Part shown: one piece after another, positions 43,622 through 55,176 of the stretch
How the letters are laid out: the number at the start of each line of letters is the position of its first letter
How positions within the stretch are numbered: position 1 is the stretch's first letter
Assembly (NCBI GenBank): GCA_964017185.1
Contig: OZ024869.1
Location: 69,224,315-69,288,314 of the forward strand
Direction of reading: 5' to 3'
DNA: 64,000 nt
Origin: Rugalucina vietnamica
Lineage: Eukaryota; Mollusca; Bivalvia; Lucinida; Lucinidae
The notes under the pieces: model-generated
The model's database searches: none
Told to the model about the DNA's origin: nothing
The model's input: only the letters and a program-made list of their open reading frames with translations
Position numbers and translations under genes: made by a program

Positions 43622-45765
43622 AGCTCACCTGAGCCGAAGGCTCACAAGGTGAGCTTATAGGATGGCCATGATCCGGCGTCCGTCCGTCGTCCGTCGTCCG
43701 TCCGTCGTCGTCGTCCACAATTTCAAAGATCTTCTTCTCTGAAACCGCTTGGCCGATCTAGTTGAAATTTTATGTGGAGCCTCCTTGGGTAGTGGCATTT
43801 CAAGTTTGATCGCGAAATCCAGGTCACATGACCAAGATGGCCGCCACGCCCATATATGGTAAAAACCACTCAAAAATCTTCTTCTCCAGAACCGGTGGGC
43901 CGATTTCCACGAAACTTGGTATGTAGCATCAGGGACTTCAGCCCATCATAGTTTGATAAAATGATGACCCTTGGATGACTTTGACTTATTTTACGGCAAG
44001 GTCAAATTTCGAAACATAGGCTTTTACATGGGAAAAAGTGAAAACTATGGATTTTTTTGAAAACAATTGCAGCCTGAGGCCTGAAAAGTGGTAGATGCAA
44101 ACAACTAATGGAGTAGATGAAGGTATGTGATTAATTTAGGTCAAGGTCATCTCTTGACCTTGGCCAGTCTGTCGTCCATTCACACTTTTCAAAGATCTTC
44201 TTCTCTGAAACTGCTGGGCCAATCATAGTGAAATTTTATGTGGAGCATCCATGGGTAGGGGAGACGAAAGTTTGATTGCGAAATTCAAATCACATGACCA
44301 AGATGGCTGCCACGCCCATATATGGTAAAAACCACTCAAAAATCTTCTTCTCCAGAGCCGGCAGGCCGATTTTCATGAAACTGGGTATGTAGCATTTGGG
44401 ACTCCAGCCCATCATAGTTTGATAAAATGATGACCCTAGGATGACCTTGACCTAATTTACGGCAAGGTCAATTTTGGAAACATAGGCTTTAACATGGGAA
44501 AAAGTGAAAACTATGGATTTTTTGAAAACTATTGCAGCCTGATGCCTGAAAAGTGGTAGATGCAAACAACTAATTGAGTAAATGAAGGTATGTGATTAAT
44601 ATAGGTCAAGGTCATCTCTTGACCTTGGCCAGTCTGTCGTCCATACACACTTTTCAAAGATCTTCTTCTCTGAAACTGCTGGGCTAATCAAAGTGAAATT
44701 TTATGTGGAGCATCCATTGGTAGGGGAGACAAAAGTTTAATCGCGAAATTCAGGTCACATGACCAAGATGGCTGCCACGCCCATATATGGTAAAAACCAC
44801 TCAAAAATCTTCTTCTCCAGAACCGGTTGGCCGATTTCCACAACTTGGTATGTAGCATTGGGCACTTCAGCCCATCATAGTTTGATAAAATGATGACCCT
44901 TGGATGACCTTGACCTAATTTACGGCAAGGTCAAATTTGGAAACATAGGCTTTTACATGGGAAAAAGTGAAAACTATGGATTTCTTGAAAACTATTGCAG
45001 CCTGATGCCTGAAAAGTGGTAGATGCAAACAACTAATGGAGTAGATGAAGGTATGCGATTAATGTAGGTCAAGGTCATCTCTTGACCTTGGCCAGTCTGT
45101 CGTCCATACACACTTTTCAAAGATCTTCTTCTCTGAAACTGCTGGGCCAATCAAAGTGAAATTTTATGTGGAACATCAATGGGTAGGGGAGACGAAAGTT
45201 AGATCGCGAAATCCAGGTCACATTACCAAGATGGCCGCCACGCCCATATATGGTAAAAACCACTCAAAATTTTCTTTTCCAGAACCGGCAGGCCAATTTT
45301 CGCGAAACTTGGTATGTAGCATTTGGGACTCCAGCCCATCCTAGTTTGACCATAGGATGACCTTGACCTAATTTACGGCAAGGTCAATTTTGGAAACATA
45401 GGCTTTTACATGGGAAAAGGCGGAAACAATGGATATTTTGGAAACTGTTGCAGTCTGAGACCTGGAAGTTGCTAGATGCAGACAACCAATGGAGTCAATG
45501 AAGGTAAGTAATTAATGAAGGCCAAGGTCATTTCTTGACCTTGACCCAAAGTCATTTAAATATCAAAATTAAAATTGTGGTTTTCTCATAAATCACTGGG
45601 TTTGGAAACTATTGCAGTCTGAGACCTGAAACTTTGCAGATGCAGACAACTTATGAATTCAATAAAGGTGTGTGAGTATTCAAGGTAAAGGTCATTTCAT
45701 GATGACTTAATACTGCAGGATCAGGTTTCAGGTGAGCGTTCTCAGGACCAATGGTCCTCTGGTTT
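43622..45765 (+). mobile_element. pearl/HINE-like element, full copy with four 465 bp cores
   Basis: Begins TTAGCTCACCTGAGCCGAAG (hairpin GAGCCGAAGGCTC), then a CGTCCGTCC tract (43678-43717). Four tandem cores start at TTTCAAAGATCTTCTTCTC (43721, 44187, 44652, 45115; spacing 466, 465, 463). It ends CAGGTGAGCGTTCTCAGG ... GGTCCTCTGG near 45765. Each core contains ATGACCAAGATGG, a CGCCACGCCCATATATGG box and, in the first three, an inverted pair of TCAAGGTCA sites. The short frames over it (43655, 45156) are read-through of repeats. Confidence 0.8.
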
Positions 45766-45899
45766 TTATGCTAAGCAAGACCTATTGAAAGCAGGAATCC
45801 TGTAAACTAATTATAAGAGGCACTGGCTGCAACCGATGATTACAAAATACAAAAAAGAAACTGTTACACCTATCATGCTTATGGAACATAGCACAACGT

Positions 45900-46275
45900 C
45901 GCGATATCATCGTTTGGGATCGGAAACAGAACCGGATCTTCATTGAGGTTCATTTCCGGTTTGAACAAACTTGAAATCAACGGTAACTTGTATTGTTGTT
46001 ATTTATGGTGACCAGTCAAAGTTTCCATTTTTGTGTTCCGCTGTGGTGATCGTTTAATGATGTAGAGATCACTTTGTGTTCCCCCCGTACACCCAAAGCG
46101 CAAATTACAATTTATTTTTATGACCATTCGCCATCAGCTCTTTCTGTCTGCTCCTGTCACGTGTTTTCACTTAACCCCGAAGTATCAATTATTGGAACCA
46201 ACTGAAGTATTTTTCTGTGGCATTCTTATATCCTAATATGTCGAACTTATAATTATGAAGCATACTTCGAGATAC
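45900..46275 (+). repeat. Segmental duplication pair, copy 1
   Basis: Shares AAAGTTTCCA, CTGTCACGTGTTTTC and TTAACCCCGAAGTATCAAT, then ATATCCTAATAT ... ATAATTATGAAGCATACTTC, with 47575-48190. About 75-80% similar by eye. Here the site used by MITE-A copy 11 is empty. Confidence 0.65.
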
Positions 46276-46284
46276 TGGATAATA

Positions 46285-46490
46285 GACTTGTACAAGTCTC
46301 CTACTTATTTTATTTTCATTTTCTTATTTGTTTTCTATCTTCTATAACATGTTGCAAAATCTAATGAAATTTTCTCTCCTTCAGTCTGAAGCTATCAAAG
46401 AGGCATATTTAGATGCTGTAAGGTATTGTAAAGATAGAATTAAATATAGAATTAGAGACTGAATATCAGTCTATATGGAAGTATTGCAAA
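46285..46490 (+). repeat. Repeat R6 copy 2
   Basis: Partner of 35650-35845: TAGACTTGTACAAGTCTCCT start, TTTTCTCTCCTTCAG acceptor-like stretch, core reading SEAIKEAYLDAVR, and end AATATCAGTCTA. Confidence 0.5.
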
Positions 46491-46849
46491 TTATAACCTT
46501 AATAATAACACTAATTGTACTACAGTAAGAACACTAAAGATGAAAATAAAAGAAAATGCTAGAAAGGTACGAGGTGCCCGCCCATTGCACGTCTTCGAAT
46601 TTCCTCGTCAAAGTTTTGTTTTTTTAATCATTTTTGGATCGCGTGTTCCCATGGTGCGCCGGTTGCTTTAGAGTGTTAACCATCGGCTACGGTTTTGGTC
46701 GTTTCCGACCGAGTTCATATACAGATATAAGGCAGAATAATTATGTCTGAAACAGAGACACTATATATATTATTCTCACTTCGGCACAATAAAAATCTAA
46801 TGAAATAAAATCACAAAACCAGACCTGATATGGAAAGGCAGAATACACA

Positions 46850-47310
46850 GCTGATAAACACGTGGTATCGTATACATACAAACCGATATATGATCGGTGA
46901 CGCACAATGCAATTCTGCCCGAAGTTGAGATGAAAAATTCCCCTATACCATTTACTCTGTTGACTGATAGATCGGCGCAGTCTATGCAAAAATGAAAATT
47001 TATTGAATGAAAGTATTATAAGAAACCCAGGTCATTTCGTTTTTGCAAACACTTCCGCCCCATGAACATACATTTTAGTGCTTCCAACACAATAACATTG
47101 AAGTGTTTGCGAAAACGAAATAACCGCGATTTTTTTATGTTACTTTCTTTCAATAAATGTTCAATTTCTGCATTGACTGCACCTATCTATCTGTCAGTAG
47201 AAGAAACGCTATAGGATAAGTCGAATTTTTCATCTTAACTTCGTTCTGAAATGCAGTGTGTATCACCGACATTTATTGGTTTGTATGTATACAATACCAC
47301 GTGATTGTCA
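46850..47310. repeat. Degenerate 460 bp inverted repeat
   Basis: Arms 46850-47052 and 47098-47310 pair with about one mismatch in five. They share CACGTGGTAT, ATACATACAAACC and, near the centre, TTGCAAACACTTC. A 45 bp spacer separates them. AGAGACACTATATATA flanks occur directly at 46754 and 47333. Confidence 0.65.
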
Positions 47311-47574
47311 GTAGTGAGAATATGTATGAAGCAGAGACACTATATATATATTATTCTCACTTCGCACAATGAAAATCTAATGAAATAAAATGACAAAACC
47401 AGATCTGACATGGAAATATTGGATTCTATCGTCTTTTTCGGGGCAATACATCGCACACGCAAAAAATCTGGGGGAAAATTATGCGGAGCCGCCGGGAGCA
47501 ACTGATGATATCCCCACCCGACAAAAATGTATATTTCAACCACCATGAAACATAGCACGATATTCTTCAAAGCG

Positions 47575-48190
47575 ACTTCATTGTTTTGGGATTATAAAGA
47601 GCTAAACTCTAATAAAATTCATTTTCGGTTTAATTGTAATTAACTGGAATTGTAATTTCCATTGGCGTGTCTTATGATGATCAGATAAAGTTTCCACTTT
47701 GTATATTCTTGTGCTTTGTGGCTACCAATTAATGCCCACGCCCCACCTCCATGCATCCAAAGAGCAAATGGCAATCTATTTTCATGTCCATGTGTTTTCC
47801 TTCAAAATGCCCCTGTCACGTGTTTTCGCTTAACCCTGAAGTATCAATAATTGGAACTACTGTTATATTTGTGATTCTCCGAGGCTATATCCTAATATAG
47901 CACATTTATAATTGAGCCACGACGCGAGAAAACCGGTCTTCGGGAGTTCCGACCAGGTCTGACACAAACCGGCATGTGCTGCCACAGAAGGTGGTTAGAA
48001 GCTTGAAATTTCGGATTTAAGAAGATGAGGGATTGTACTATATGTGTAGCGAAAACAAGGGCGCTGATCAGCTTCGCAGTGATCTGCGCCTTTGTTTTCG
48101 CATTCGCGAAAATTCGTTTCTATTTTCATGACGCGGCTCATATCCTAATTTGGCACATTTATAATTATGAAGCATACTTCGAGGATATTC
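47575..48190 (+). repeat. Segmental duplication pair, copy 2
   Basis: Counterpart of 45900-46275, now carrying MITE-A copy 11. Confidence 0.6.
47914..48139 (-). mobile_element. MITE-A copy 11 with 27 bp flanking duplication
   Basis: GAGCCACGACGCGAGAAAACC ... CATGACGCGGCTC, hairpin apex deleted. The 27 bases at 47887-47913 recur at 48140-48166 with two differences. Other copies show only 4 bp. The related site at about 46231 is single, so the duplication came with or after the insertion. Confidence 0.85.
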
Positions 48191-48756
48191 GATTTGTAAC
48201 TGAAAGTAATAACGAGGTTGTCATTGAACTAACTATATCAAGAGCAATTAAATTTAAATCCTCGTTAAACTGAATCTGGTGTTGGCCGTCCAGGGTGTGT
48301 TTGGCACGAAATGCTCTGGCCATATGATAATGAGGAATTCGCCTTACGCTATACAGTAATTTTCCAAGTCTCGGGTTTTTAATAGTTCCGGATCACGTGT
48401 TCCAATGATATCTATGGTTGTTTTAAATCGGGTACCCTGGTTTCGGTCATTTAACTTCACAAAAATGTCAAGAAGACATGATAAAAAATACATTAAAAGA
48501 GTGTGATGAACCTGGTATGGACCATAGATCGTTAACCTGGGGTGGTTATACATGTGTCTTTGATAAACATTGAGTTCATTGTGTTGAATGTCATTGATCA
48601 ATGCGGTGGAACAATATACATGTACATATGGCTAGGTTATAAAATTCAAACATGAACTATTGCAAGCCATGTGAGTTAAGAAATGTCTGCATGGTTTCCA
48701 AAGAGTCAGACTCCTGCCGCCATAAATGCACTGCAAATATAAAACATGTTCCCTAT
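48191..48756. other. No gene seen
   Basis: Frame 48344-48601 (-) lacks a domain. GTCATTTAACTTCACAAAAATGTCAAGAAGACATGATAAAA-type text is shared with 40860-40905 (GTCATTTACTTCGCAAAAAT), indicating another unnamed dispersed repeat. Confidence 0.4.
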
Positions 48757-48983
48757 TATGAAAACTTGCCCATGCAATATACAGAGAAATTTTTCAGCTG
48801 TAAAAATTGAAAATATTCAATATAAAAATTTTGATATTTTTCACCGAGGCGGTTCTAATGAGTACCCACAATCTATGTTTTGGAGCAAACATAAGAAAAA
48901 TAGGTATACCCCCACAAACCCCAGTTTTTCTACATAAAAGTGAAGTTTAAGGGGGTATACCTTTCACGGACATGTTTTTCTGA
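48757..48983 (-). mobile_element. MITE-B copy 4
   Basis: TTATGAAAACTTGCCCATGC start, GAGTACCCACAATC, GGTATACCCCC and the end CACGGACATGTTTTTCTGA. The left hairpin arm is deleted, leaving only CACCGAGGCGGTTCTAATG. Confidence 0.7.
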
Positions 48984-49332
48984 TTGTTTTTGAAAACACG
49001 TGACAGCCAACAAGTTCGTGCTAAAACGATTCGCATTCAAGTGTACTCCATCTACATCCAGCTCGAAAGTCCACCTGCGCCTATGACATACTATCTTCTT
49101 GACACTGACCACATTTATCAACAACCCTAAAGTGTACCACACGTCCGCATCGGGGTTTAACACGTTTCTCATAAGTCGAAATAAACTTAATTATTGTCGA
49201 ATTGCACCATCACTTAAGCTCACTCATACCAGTGTAAGTATAGTAATTATCACCATTTTAAGATGGATATAAGATTTCCAGAAATCTGTTATTGTCAAGG
49301 ACCAATTCAATATTTCCACAACAACTGAATAT

Positions 49333-49569
49333 GAGCCGCGACGCGAGAAAACCGGTCTTCGGGGTTTTCGACCAGGTCTTAAACAAACCGACCTGTACAG
49401 TCACAGGACCAGGCTATAGAAGCTTGAAATTTCGGATTTAAGAAGAAGAGAAATTGTGCTATCCGTGTAGCGAAAACAAAGGCGCTGATCAGCTTCGCAG
49501 TTACTGCGAAGCTGATCTGCGCCTTTGTTTTCGCATAGGCAAAAATCTGGGTTTCCCACGATGCGGCTC
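49333..49569 (-). mobile_element. MITE-A copy 12
   Basis: GAGCCGCGACGCGAGAAAACC ... CACGATGCGGCTC, with ATAT on both sides (49329-49332, 49570-49573). Intact hairpin, apex CGCAGTTACTGCG. Confidence 0.9.
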
Positions 49570-49767
49570 ATATATTTTTAAGACTTCTCAGAACTGGAAA
49601 CGGCACGACATATGTCTTGTGCACGTGCTAGGTCTTAGAAATGCTCACTGAAATAAACATCCAACGATCTGAACTATCCAAACCTCTCAACTTTGCTCAC
49701 GCCTAACCTTGGCCGACCAGAACGAGTATACGCCCACAATGTAGCTACACCAGCCATTGTCTGCATG

Positions 49768-50040
49768 ATAACTAGTTGATTATAACTAGTTGATTTAGGA
49801 TTTAACGTCACACAAGCAGCTAACGTCATATGGAGTCGGGGCCTCAGGTTAGAGTCTCATCCGACGGACTAATGAAGCCCGCAATAAAACCTGCTCGTCC
49901 TTCGTTTACAAGGTGTATGGCTTAATCACTACTCCATCATGTCCATGGAGACTTTAGTCTGCATGGGGACGGTTCTTCTTAGGTCGCCACCTGAGAACAC
50001 CCAGATCGGAATTAAGTAAGTCAGCACAGTAGAGGCTGAA
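49768..50040 (-). mobile_element. SINE relic with GTCGGATGAGA core
   Basis: On the minus strand: GTCCGTCGGATGAGACTC followed by TAACCTGAGGCCCCG, then GTGTGACGTTAAATCC near 49800. This core and tail occur in molluscan SINEs. The head (from 50040) is too diverged for A and B boxes to be certain, and no target duplication is seen. Confidence 0.5.
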
Positions 50041-50095
50041 CTTAGTAGTAGTCTTTAGAATAGTATGTGGATTTTAAACTGCTATCAATGTCTTA

Positions 50096-50872
50096 AGTCC
50101 AATTCGCATGCGCCAAAAATACACGCGTGTAAATATACTCCGGTGTGCAAATTTTAATCGGGGTAAGCAAACGGCGCATGCGAACGCAAATACACACCGG
50201 AGTATATTTACATATGGGTAAATTTACTCCTGGGCCTGACCAGATGCAAATTTTATTTTTACAAATACACGCATGCAAATTTACTATTTTGTCCCATGTG
50301 AATGCAAAGTAAAATTTACGACCCCTCCCCATTTACCCATGAATATTTTCATTTCAAGTCAATATTCTACTTTTATTTAACAAATTTTCACATTTGTTTG
50401 TTCAAAACTGGTTATATGACAGTGAAACTGTGGGACATTTTTGCTAAGTAAGAGTTTATTGCCATTCATCACATTTTAGATCATATGGAGTGCAAACAGC
50501 CACACCATTTCGTGATCATTCTTGGTGAGATTCTTGGGGCAATCCGCATTTTAACAGTAATTCCTTGTGAAAGATGATAAAATGGAACTGTATAACTGCT
50601 AAGGTTATGCCTGACCATTACATGATTCTCCTCTGCTGTCAAAGTCTATAATAACGCCTTGAAGCAGCCTCTTCTTGTCTTGCAAATACAGAAAACTTAA
50701 ATGAACAAGTTTTAATCCAGAAATGATAAATTTACATACAAAAATACTTCTGGTGATAAAACCCATGCGAACGCAATTCAAATTTACTCACAGGTTGATT
50801 TGCACACCGGAGTATATTTACATACCGGAGTATATTTACACGCGTGTATTTTTGGCGCATGCGAATTGGACT
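50096..50872. mobile_element. Word-lattice foldback element F7 (ATACTCCGG/GCATGCG words)
   Basis: The first 49 bases (50096-50144, starting AGTCCAATTCGCATGCGCC) are perfectly complementary to the last 49 (50824-50872). A perfect TTA lies on both sides (50093-50095, 50873-50875). The words AAATATACTCCGG, TGCAAATTT, CGCATGCG and ACACGCGTGT recur inside in both orientations near both ends; the centre (50340-50760) is plain. No transposase frame. The perfect arms suggest a recent insertion. Confidence 0.9.
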
Positions 50873-51267
50873 TTAGTTATCAAAATTGTAGAGAAACTTT
50901 GATATCGTTCTACCAGTTTTTACCTTTCTCACAATCCCGCGGCCAGCATCAACTAAAATATATGATTAACAGAAAACACGAAGATGAACCACAACGATTA
51001 CAGCAGAACCACCCTGGAAAGGTTAGTAAAGAGATTACTGGAGGGCTTAGATCGGGTTTATTTTATTTTTTATATTGTGAATAAATGTTGTTTTTGTTGT
51101 ATTTATTAAAGTACACTCTTGCCTGTAAATTGATGTTGATTGATGTGCAAACTTACATAAAAAATAGTACATAATAGTAAACATCAATATTTTTTCGAAA
51201 GGGCATTTTAAAAGGTCAGATCAACAGTTACACAATCCTGATATCAATATGTTTATTGTTTAATATT

Positions 51268-51498
51268 AGCCGCGACGCGAGAAAACCAGTCTTCGGGATT
51301 TCCGACCCGGTCCAACCGTGACAAACCGGCCTGTACAGTCACAGGAGAAAGCTAGAATCTTGAAATTTTGAATTTAAATAAAAGAGGAATTGTATTATCC
51401 GAGTGGCGAAAACAAAGGCGCTGATCAGCTGTGCAGTTATTGCACAGCTGATCTGCGCCTTTGTTTTCGCATTGGCAAAATCCGGTTTTCTCATGACG
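51268..51498 (-). mobile_element. MITE-A copy 13
   Basis: AGCCGCGACGCGAGAAAACC start, TGTGCAGTTATTGCACA hairpin apex and GGTTTTCTCATGACG end. The terminal CGGCTC is lost. AATATT flanks both sides. Confidence 0.8.
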
Positions 51499-51585
51499 AA
51501 TATTATTAACGCGATACCAGCATCCCAGATGTTTACACAAACTTTGATGACAAACAACAAGGACACGAATACGATCAATCACTTC

Positions 51586-51801
51586 TGAGAAAACCTATGC
51601 GAAAACAAAGGCCAAATCAGCTGTGCAGTAACTGCACAGCTGATCAGCGCCCGGTTTGTTTTCGCTACACGGATAGTACATTTCCTCTTCTTCATAAATC
51701 CGAAATTTCAAGCTTCTAGCCATTTTCTGTAAGTCCACAGGCCGGTTTGTGTCAGACCTGGTCGGAAACCCCGGAGACCGTTTTTTCTCACGTCGCGACT
51801 C
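51586..51801 (+). mobile_element. MITE-A copy 14
   Basis: Left end truncated (TGAGAAAACC), hairpin with apex TGTGCAGTAACTGCACA, right end TTTTCTCACGTCGCGACTC. Opposite orientation to copy 13, 90 bp away. Confidence 0.8.
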
Positions 51802-51884
51802 AGTCATCGTACCAGGATCAAAGCGACATCGTAGTAATTAATATGCTCGGTAATTAACCAGATAATACGTAGTGACCTACCTGT

Positions 51885-52362
51885 CATTAGCATTTTAATT
51901 GATGAATGACGGCCGTGATGATCTCAACAAGAGCGATTGATAATTGATGTTACATGATCTTAGAATTCTGATACTGTATTTTATATACTGGTTTAACTTT
52001 CGTTCATGCAAAAATATAAGTTTAAAATCTAAACCGGTTCTCATTTACGTACTGATTCTTGGTTACATTCACGGTTGGTACTTTTAAAACTACTGTCTTG
52101 TCCTTGCGCTCGCTGTCCAAATCAGCATCATTAGCATTTTATGAATGACGATCGTGATGAGCTCAATAGGAGCAAATGATAATTGATGTTACATGATCTT
52201 AGAATTCTGATATATACTGCTTGCAAACATGTAAGATGAAAATCTAAAGCATAATGACGTACCGGTTTTCATTGACGTACAGCGATTCTTGGTTACATTG
52301 TTGGTACATGTACTTTTAAGTAAAACTACTGTCTTATCCTTGCGCTCGCTGTCCAAATTAGC
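51885..52362 (+). repeat. Tandem duplication, about 240 bp unit
   Basis: GATAATTGATGTTACATGAT and CTTGCGCTCGCTGTCCAAAT occur in both halves (51885-52122 and 52123-52362). The copies differ by several short indels. No gene. Confidence 0.75.
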
Positions 52363-52494
52363 GTTTAGAGTATCAAGTTTGACTAGCACTTTTCCAGGTA
52401 TCAGAATCTTCCAATCCATTCTTCGTTGCATACAAAAATTCTTTATTCTGAAATGGAATAAGTCTGATGCGAGCCTTGTTTTCAGACCTATCAT

Positions 52495-52560
52495 AGAAGA
52501 AGAAGAAGAAGAAGAAGAAGAAGAAGAAGAAGAAGAAGAAGAGGAGGAGGAAGAAGAAGA
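52495..52560 (+). repeat. (GAA)n microsatellite
   Basis: About 20 trinucleotide repeats with a GAG interruption. The Glu-rich frame across it is not supported as a gene. Confidence 0.95.
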
Positions 52561-52825
52561 AATTATTCCATAAGTACATGTACAAATCTGTTCTCTTTTA
52601 TTCAGAGTAATTTATTTTAACATGGTCGAATTTACTAAACGTGCAAAATGGTTTAAAGCTTCAACCAGCATGGATCTGAACCTAGAAAATGAACTTGCTT
52701 AAGAATCCCGTTTGTATAATGCTTGTATTGTTTACCAACTGTACTGTTTAACTGTCAAATATATTATACATGTATTGTATACAAATGAAATAAAGCACCA
52801 AGTACTGGACTGGTCCCAATCGTTA

Positions 52826-52858
52826 GTGTTATTATTATTATAATAATTATTATTATTA

Positions 52859-52908
<50 letters not shown>

Positions 52909-52910
52909 TA
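52826..52910 (+). repeat. (TTA)n microsatellite
   Basis: Uninterrupted for most of its length, with an imperfect left part. Confidence 0.95.
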
Positions 52911-53006
52911 AATATAAAATCTTTCAGTTCCTCTGTGCCTCTTTAATCCAAACTCACCTGCTACTCGTGGCTCAAGAATAACGACCCTGTCTTTGCAATC
53001 AGGAAA

Positions 53007-53776
53007 CTTAAAGTGTTTTGGTACCCTAAATTGATATGTACTTCAAATTCAAGAGCTTTCAAAACCAAGCATTTTGATATAAATTTGATGAAATTCGGTG
53101 GTCTAATAAGAAAGTTATGGGTAATTAAGTATGAAATCTGGACGGCCGCCATTTTGTTTTCTAGTTGAAGATAAAAAATAAGGATAAAATCAAAATTAAA
53201 GGCTTCCTATAACATAGAATGTGTGCCAATTCGATTAACAGTATTCCCTGGATAAAATAAGGATAAAATCAAAATTAAAGGCTTCCTTTAACATAGAATG
53301 TGTGCCAATTCGATTAACAGTATTCCCTGTTGCTAGAAATAAACAGCTATCAAAGGTTGATACGAAAATATTCGGGAAAAAATCATTTAATTTGATTTTT
53401 TCAGTTTCAATTTAGACTCCATGTATTAACAAAGCTAGACTCCTGGCGGCCATTTTGAATATTTTCAAATTGCTCTTATTGCTCTATTTATCAGGCGATT
53501 TTGAAAAATCTTTCTCCAGAATGTATAACTAGCTAACCCCGATGCTTGAAGAAGTATTTATTATAATTGGGTTCAGTGGTTATGTTGATTTTAATGAAAA
53601 CTAACCGAATAAACAAAATGGCGGCGCCCATAAAATCTTTTATAAAATGCATGTTAAATTGCCCATAACTTTCTTATTTCCCAGCCGATTTTCATCAACT
53701 TTATATCAAAATTCATGGTTTTGAAATCTCTTCAATTTGAAGTACATATTAAATAAGGGTGCCAATACACTTTAAG
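53007..53776. mobile_element. Long-terminal-inverted-repeat element, 770 bp
   Basis: Arms of about 145 bp (53007-53150 and 53635-53776) begin CTTAAAGTGT and carry TAGGGTACC/GGGTGCC, TGTACTTCAAATT, AAGAAAGTTATGGG and GCCGCCATTTTG. Between them an 84 bp segment is tandemly duplicated (53168-53332). No transposase. The target duplication is ambiguous. Confidence 0.75.
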
Positions 53777-54007
53777 CAAGCAGAGAAATTATTGGTGTTC
53801 CAGATTAATGCCCCTTCCTCAGTAGGGTTAAAAGGAAAAGATAGGGTCACTGGGGCCAGACTAACCAAGTATATGTACGTGTGTAATCTTTTAGTCCATG
53901 AGCATGACACATACGTCCAACATTTTGGCGAACAGTTTGAACATGTGCATGCAGAACGTGGAATACATACAATGCTTAGATAATTTTGCTAATTTGAATA
54001 TTACACA

Positions 54008-54283
54008 TTACGAAAATATGCCCATGTAATATACAGAAATTTTTCGGTCGAAATTTTTTTTTAGAAAATTTCATTAAAAAGTCTTTGCCATTTTTCTTAT
54101 TTTTGCTCAAAATATAGATTATGGGTACACGTTAGAACGAGGCGAGGCAGTCTAACGAGTACCCACAATTTATGTTTCGGATCAAAAAATAAGAATAAAT
54201 AGGTATATCCCTGCATACCAAAGTTTTTTTTCTATATAAAAGTATGTGAAGAAAGCATATATTGCAGGGACATGTTTCCCTGA
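54008..54283 (-). mobile_element. MITE-B copy 5
   Basis: TTACGAAAATATGCCCATG ... GGGACATGTTTCCCTGA. Hairpin at 54118-54165: TATGGGTACACGTTAGAAC and GTCTAACGAGTACCCACA. Complete but diverged. Confidence 0.75.
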
Positions 54284-54328
54284 TGGAAGAGGTCGTTCAC
54301 ACACGCAACATCAACATGTTTACAATTC

Positions 54329-54561
54329 AGCCGCCTCATGAGAAAACCAACAGTCTGCATATGCGAAAACAAAGAAGCAGATCAGCTTCGCGGTAACCGT
54401 GAAGCTGATCAGCGCCTTTGTTTTCGCTACTGGGAGAGTACGATCCCTCTTCTTCTTAAATCTGAAATTTCAAGCTTCTAGCCATCTTCTGTGCTTGTAC
54501 AGCCCAGTTTGTGTCAGACCTGTTCGGAAACCACATTGTTTGTTTTCCCACGAGGTGGCTC
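54329..54561 (+). mobile_element. MITE-A copy 15
   Basis: GCCGCCTCATGAGAAAACC ... CCCACGAGGTGGCTC. Hairpin apex CGCGGTAACCGTG. AATTC is found on both sides. Confidence 0.85.
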
Positions 54562-54596
54562 AATTCAGCGTTTCTAACACATTCATGATGAAAAAT

Positions 54597-54830
54597 GAGC
54601 CGCCTCGTGGGAAAACCAACAATGTGGCTTCCGACCAGGTCCGACATAAACCGACCTGTACAGACACAGAAAAGAGCTAGAATCTTGAAATTTCGGATTT
54701 AAGTAGAAGAGAAACGGTACTATCTGGGTAGCGAAAACAAAGGCGCTGATCAGCTTCGCAGTTACTGCGAAGCGGATCTGCTCCTTTGTTTTCGCCTAGA
54801 CAAATTGTTGGTTTTCCCATGTGGCGGCTC
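54597..54830 (-). mobile_element. MITE-A copy 16
   Basis: GAGCCGCCTCGTGGGAAAACC ... CCCATGTGGCGGCTC, with AAAT on both sides (54593-54596, 54831-54834). Intact hairpin, apex CGCAGTTACTGCG. Inserted 36 bp from copy 15 in opposite orientation. Confidence 0.9.
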
Positions 54831-55027
54831 AAATAAACATTAATGAGAAAGTCCAAAGACATCATTATACGCTGCATAGTCGTATGTAACAACAATATTT
54901 TAGACAGAGTACATACACTAGTGGTTGCTAGATATCATAAAAGTTTAGGACCCTTTACTTTTTATCCTTTCTTAATTTAACCGCTATGGAGGAAACATGG
55001 TTCAAGTCAAACCATCCATACCTATGT

Positions 55028-55176
55028 CTTTTGTGGCTTAGTTGGAAGGTTATATTTCAAGCAATTGTTGGATGTCATGGCATCCTCATTTTGGGTAAAA
55101 GTCTCATAAAATGGAGGCAACGTCCCGACATGACCTTAGCTGTTGACTTGGACGTAAAGCACCAAACAAACAAAAC
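55028..55176 (+). mobile_element. SINE relic upstream of the PH gene
   Basis: TGGCTTAGTTGG (55034) fits the A box. CAACGTCCCGACATGACC, GTTGACTTGGACGTAAAGC and the tail CAAACAAACAAAA match the body and tail of the 17069 family. The B box is decayed. The 120-residue frame over it (54986-55348) is therefore not a gene. Confidence 0.5.

Noticed and set aside
52289-52573. Glu-rich protein with a 20-residue acidic run
   Set aside because: The acidic run is the GAA microsatellite and the upstream part lies in a diverged tandem duplication.
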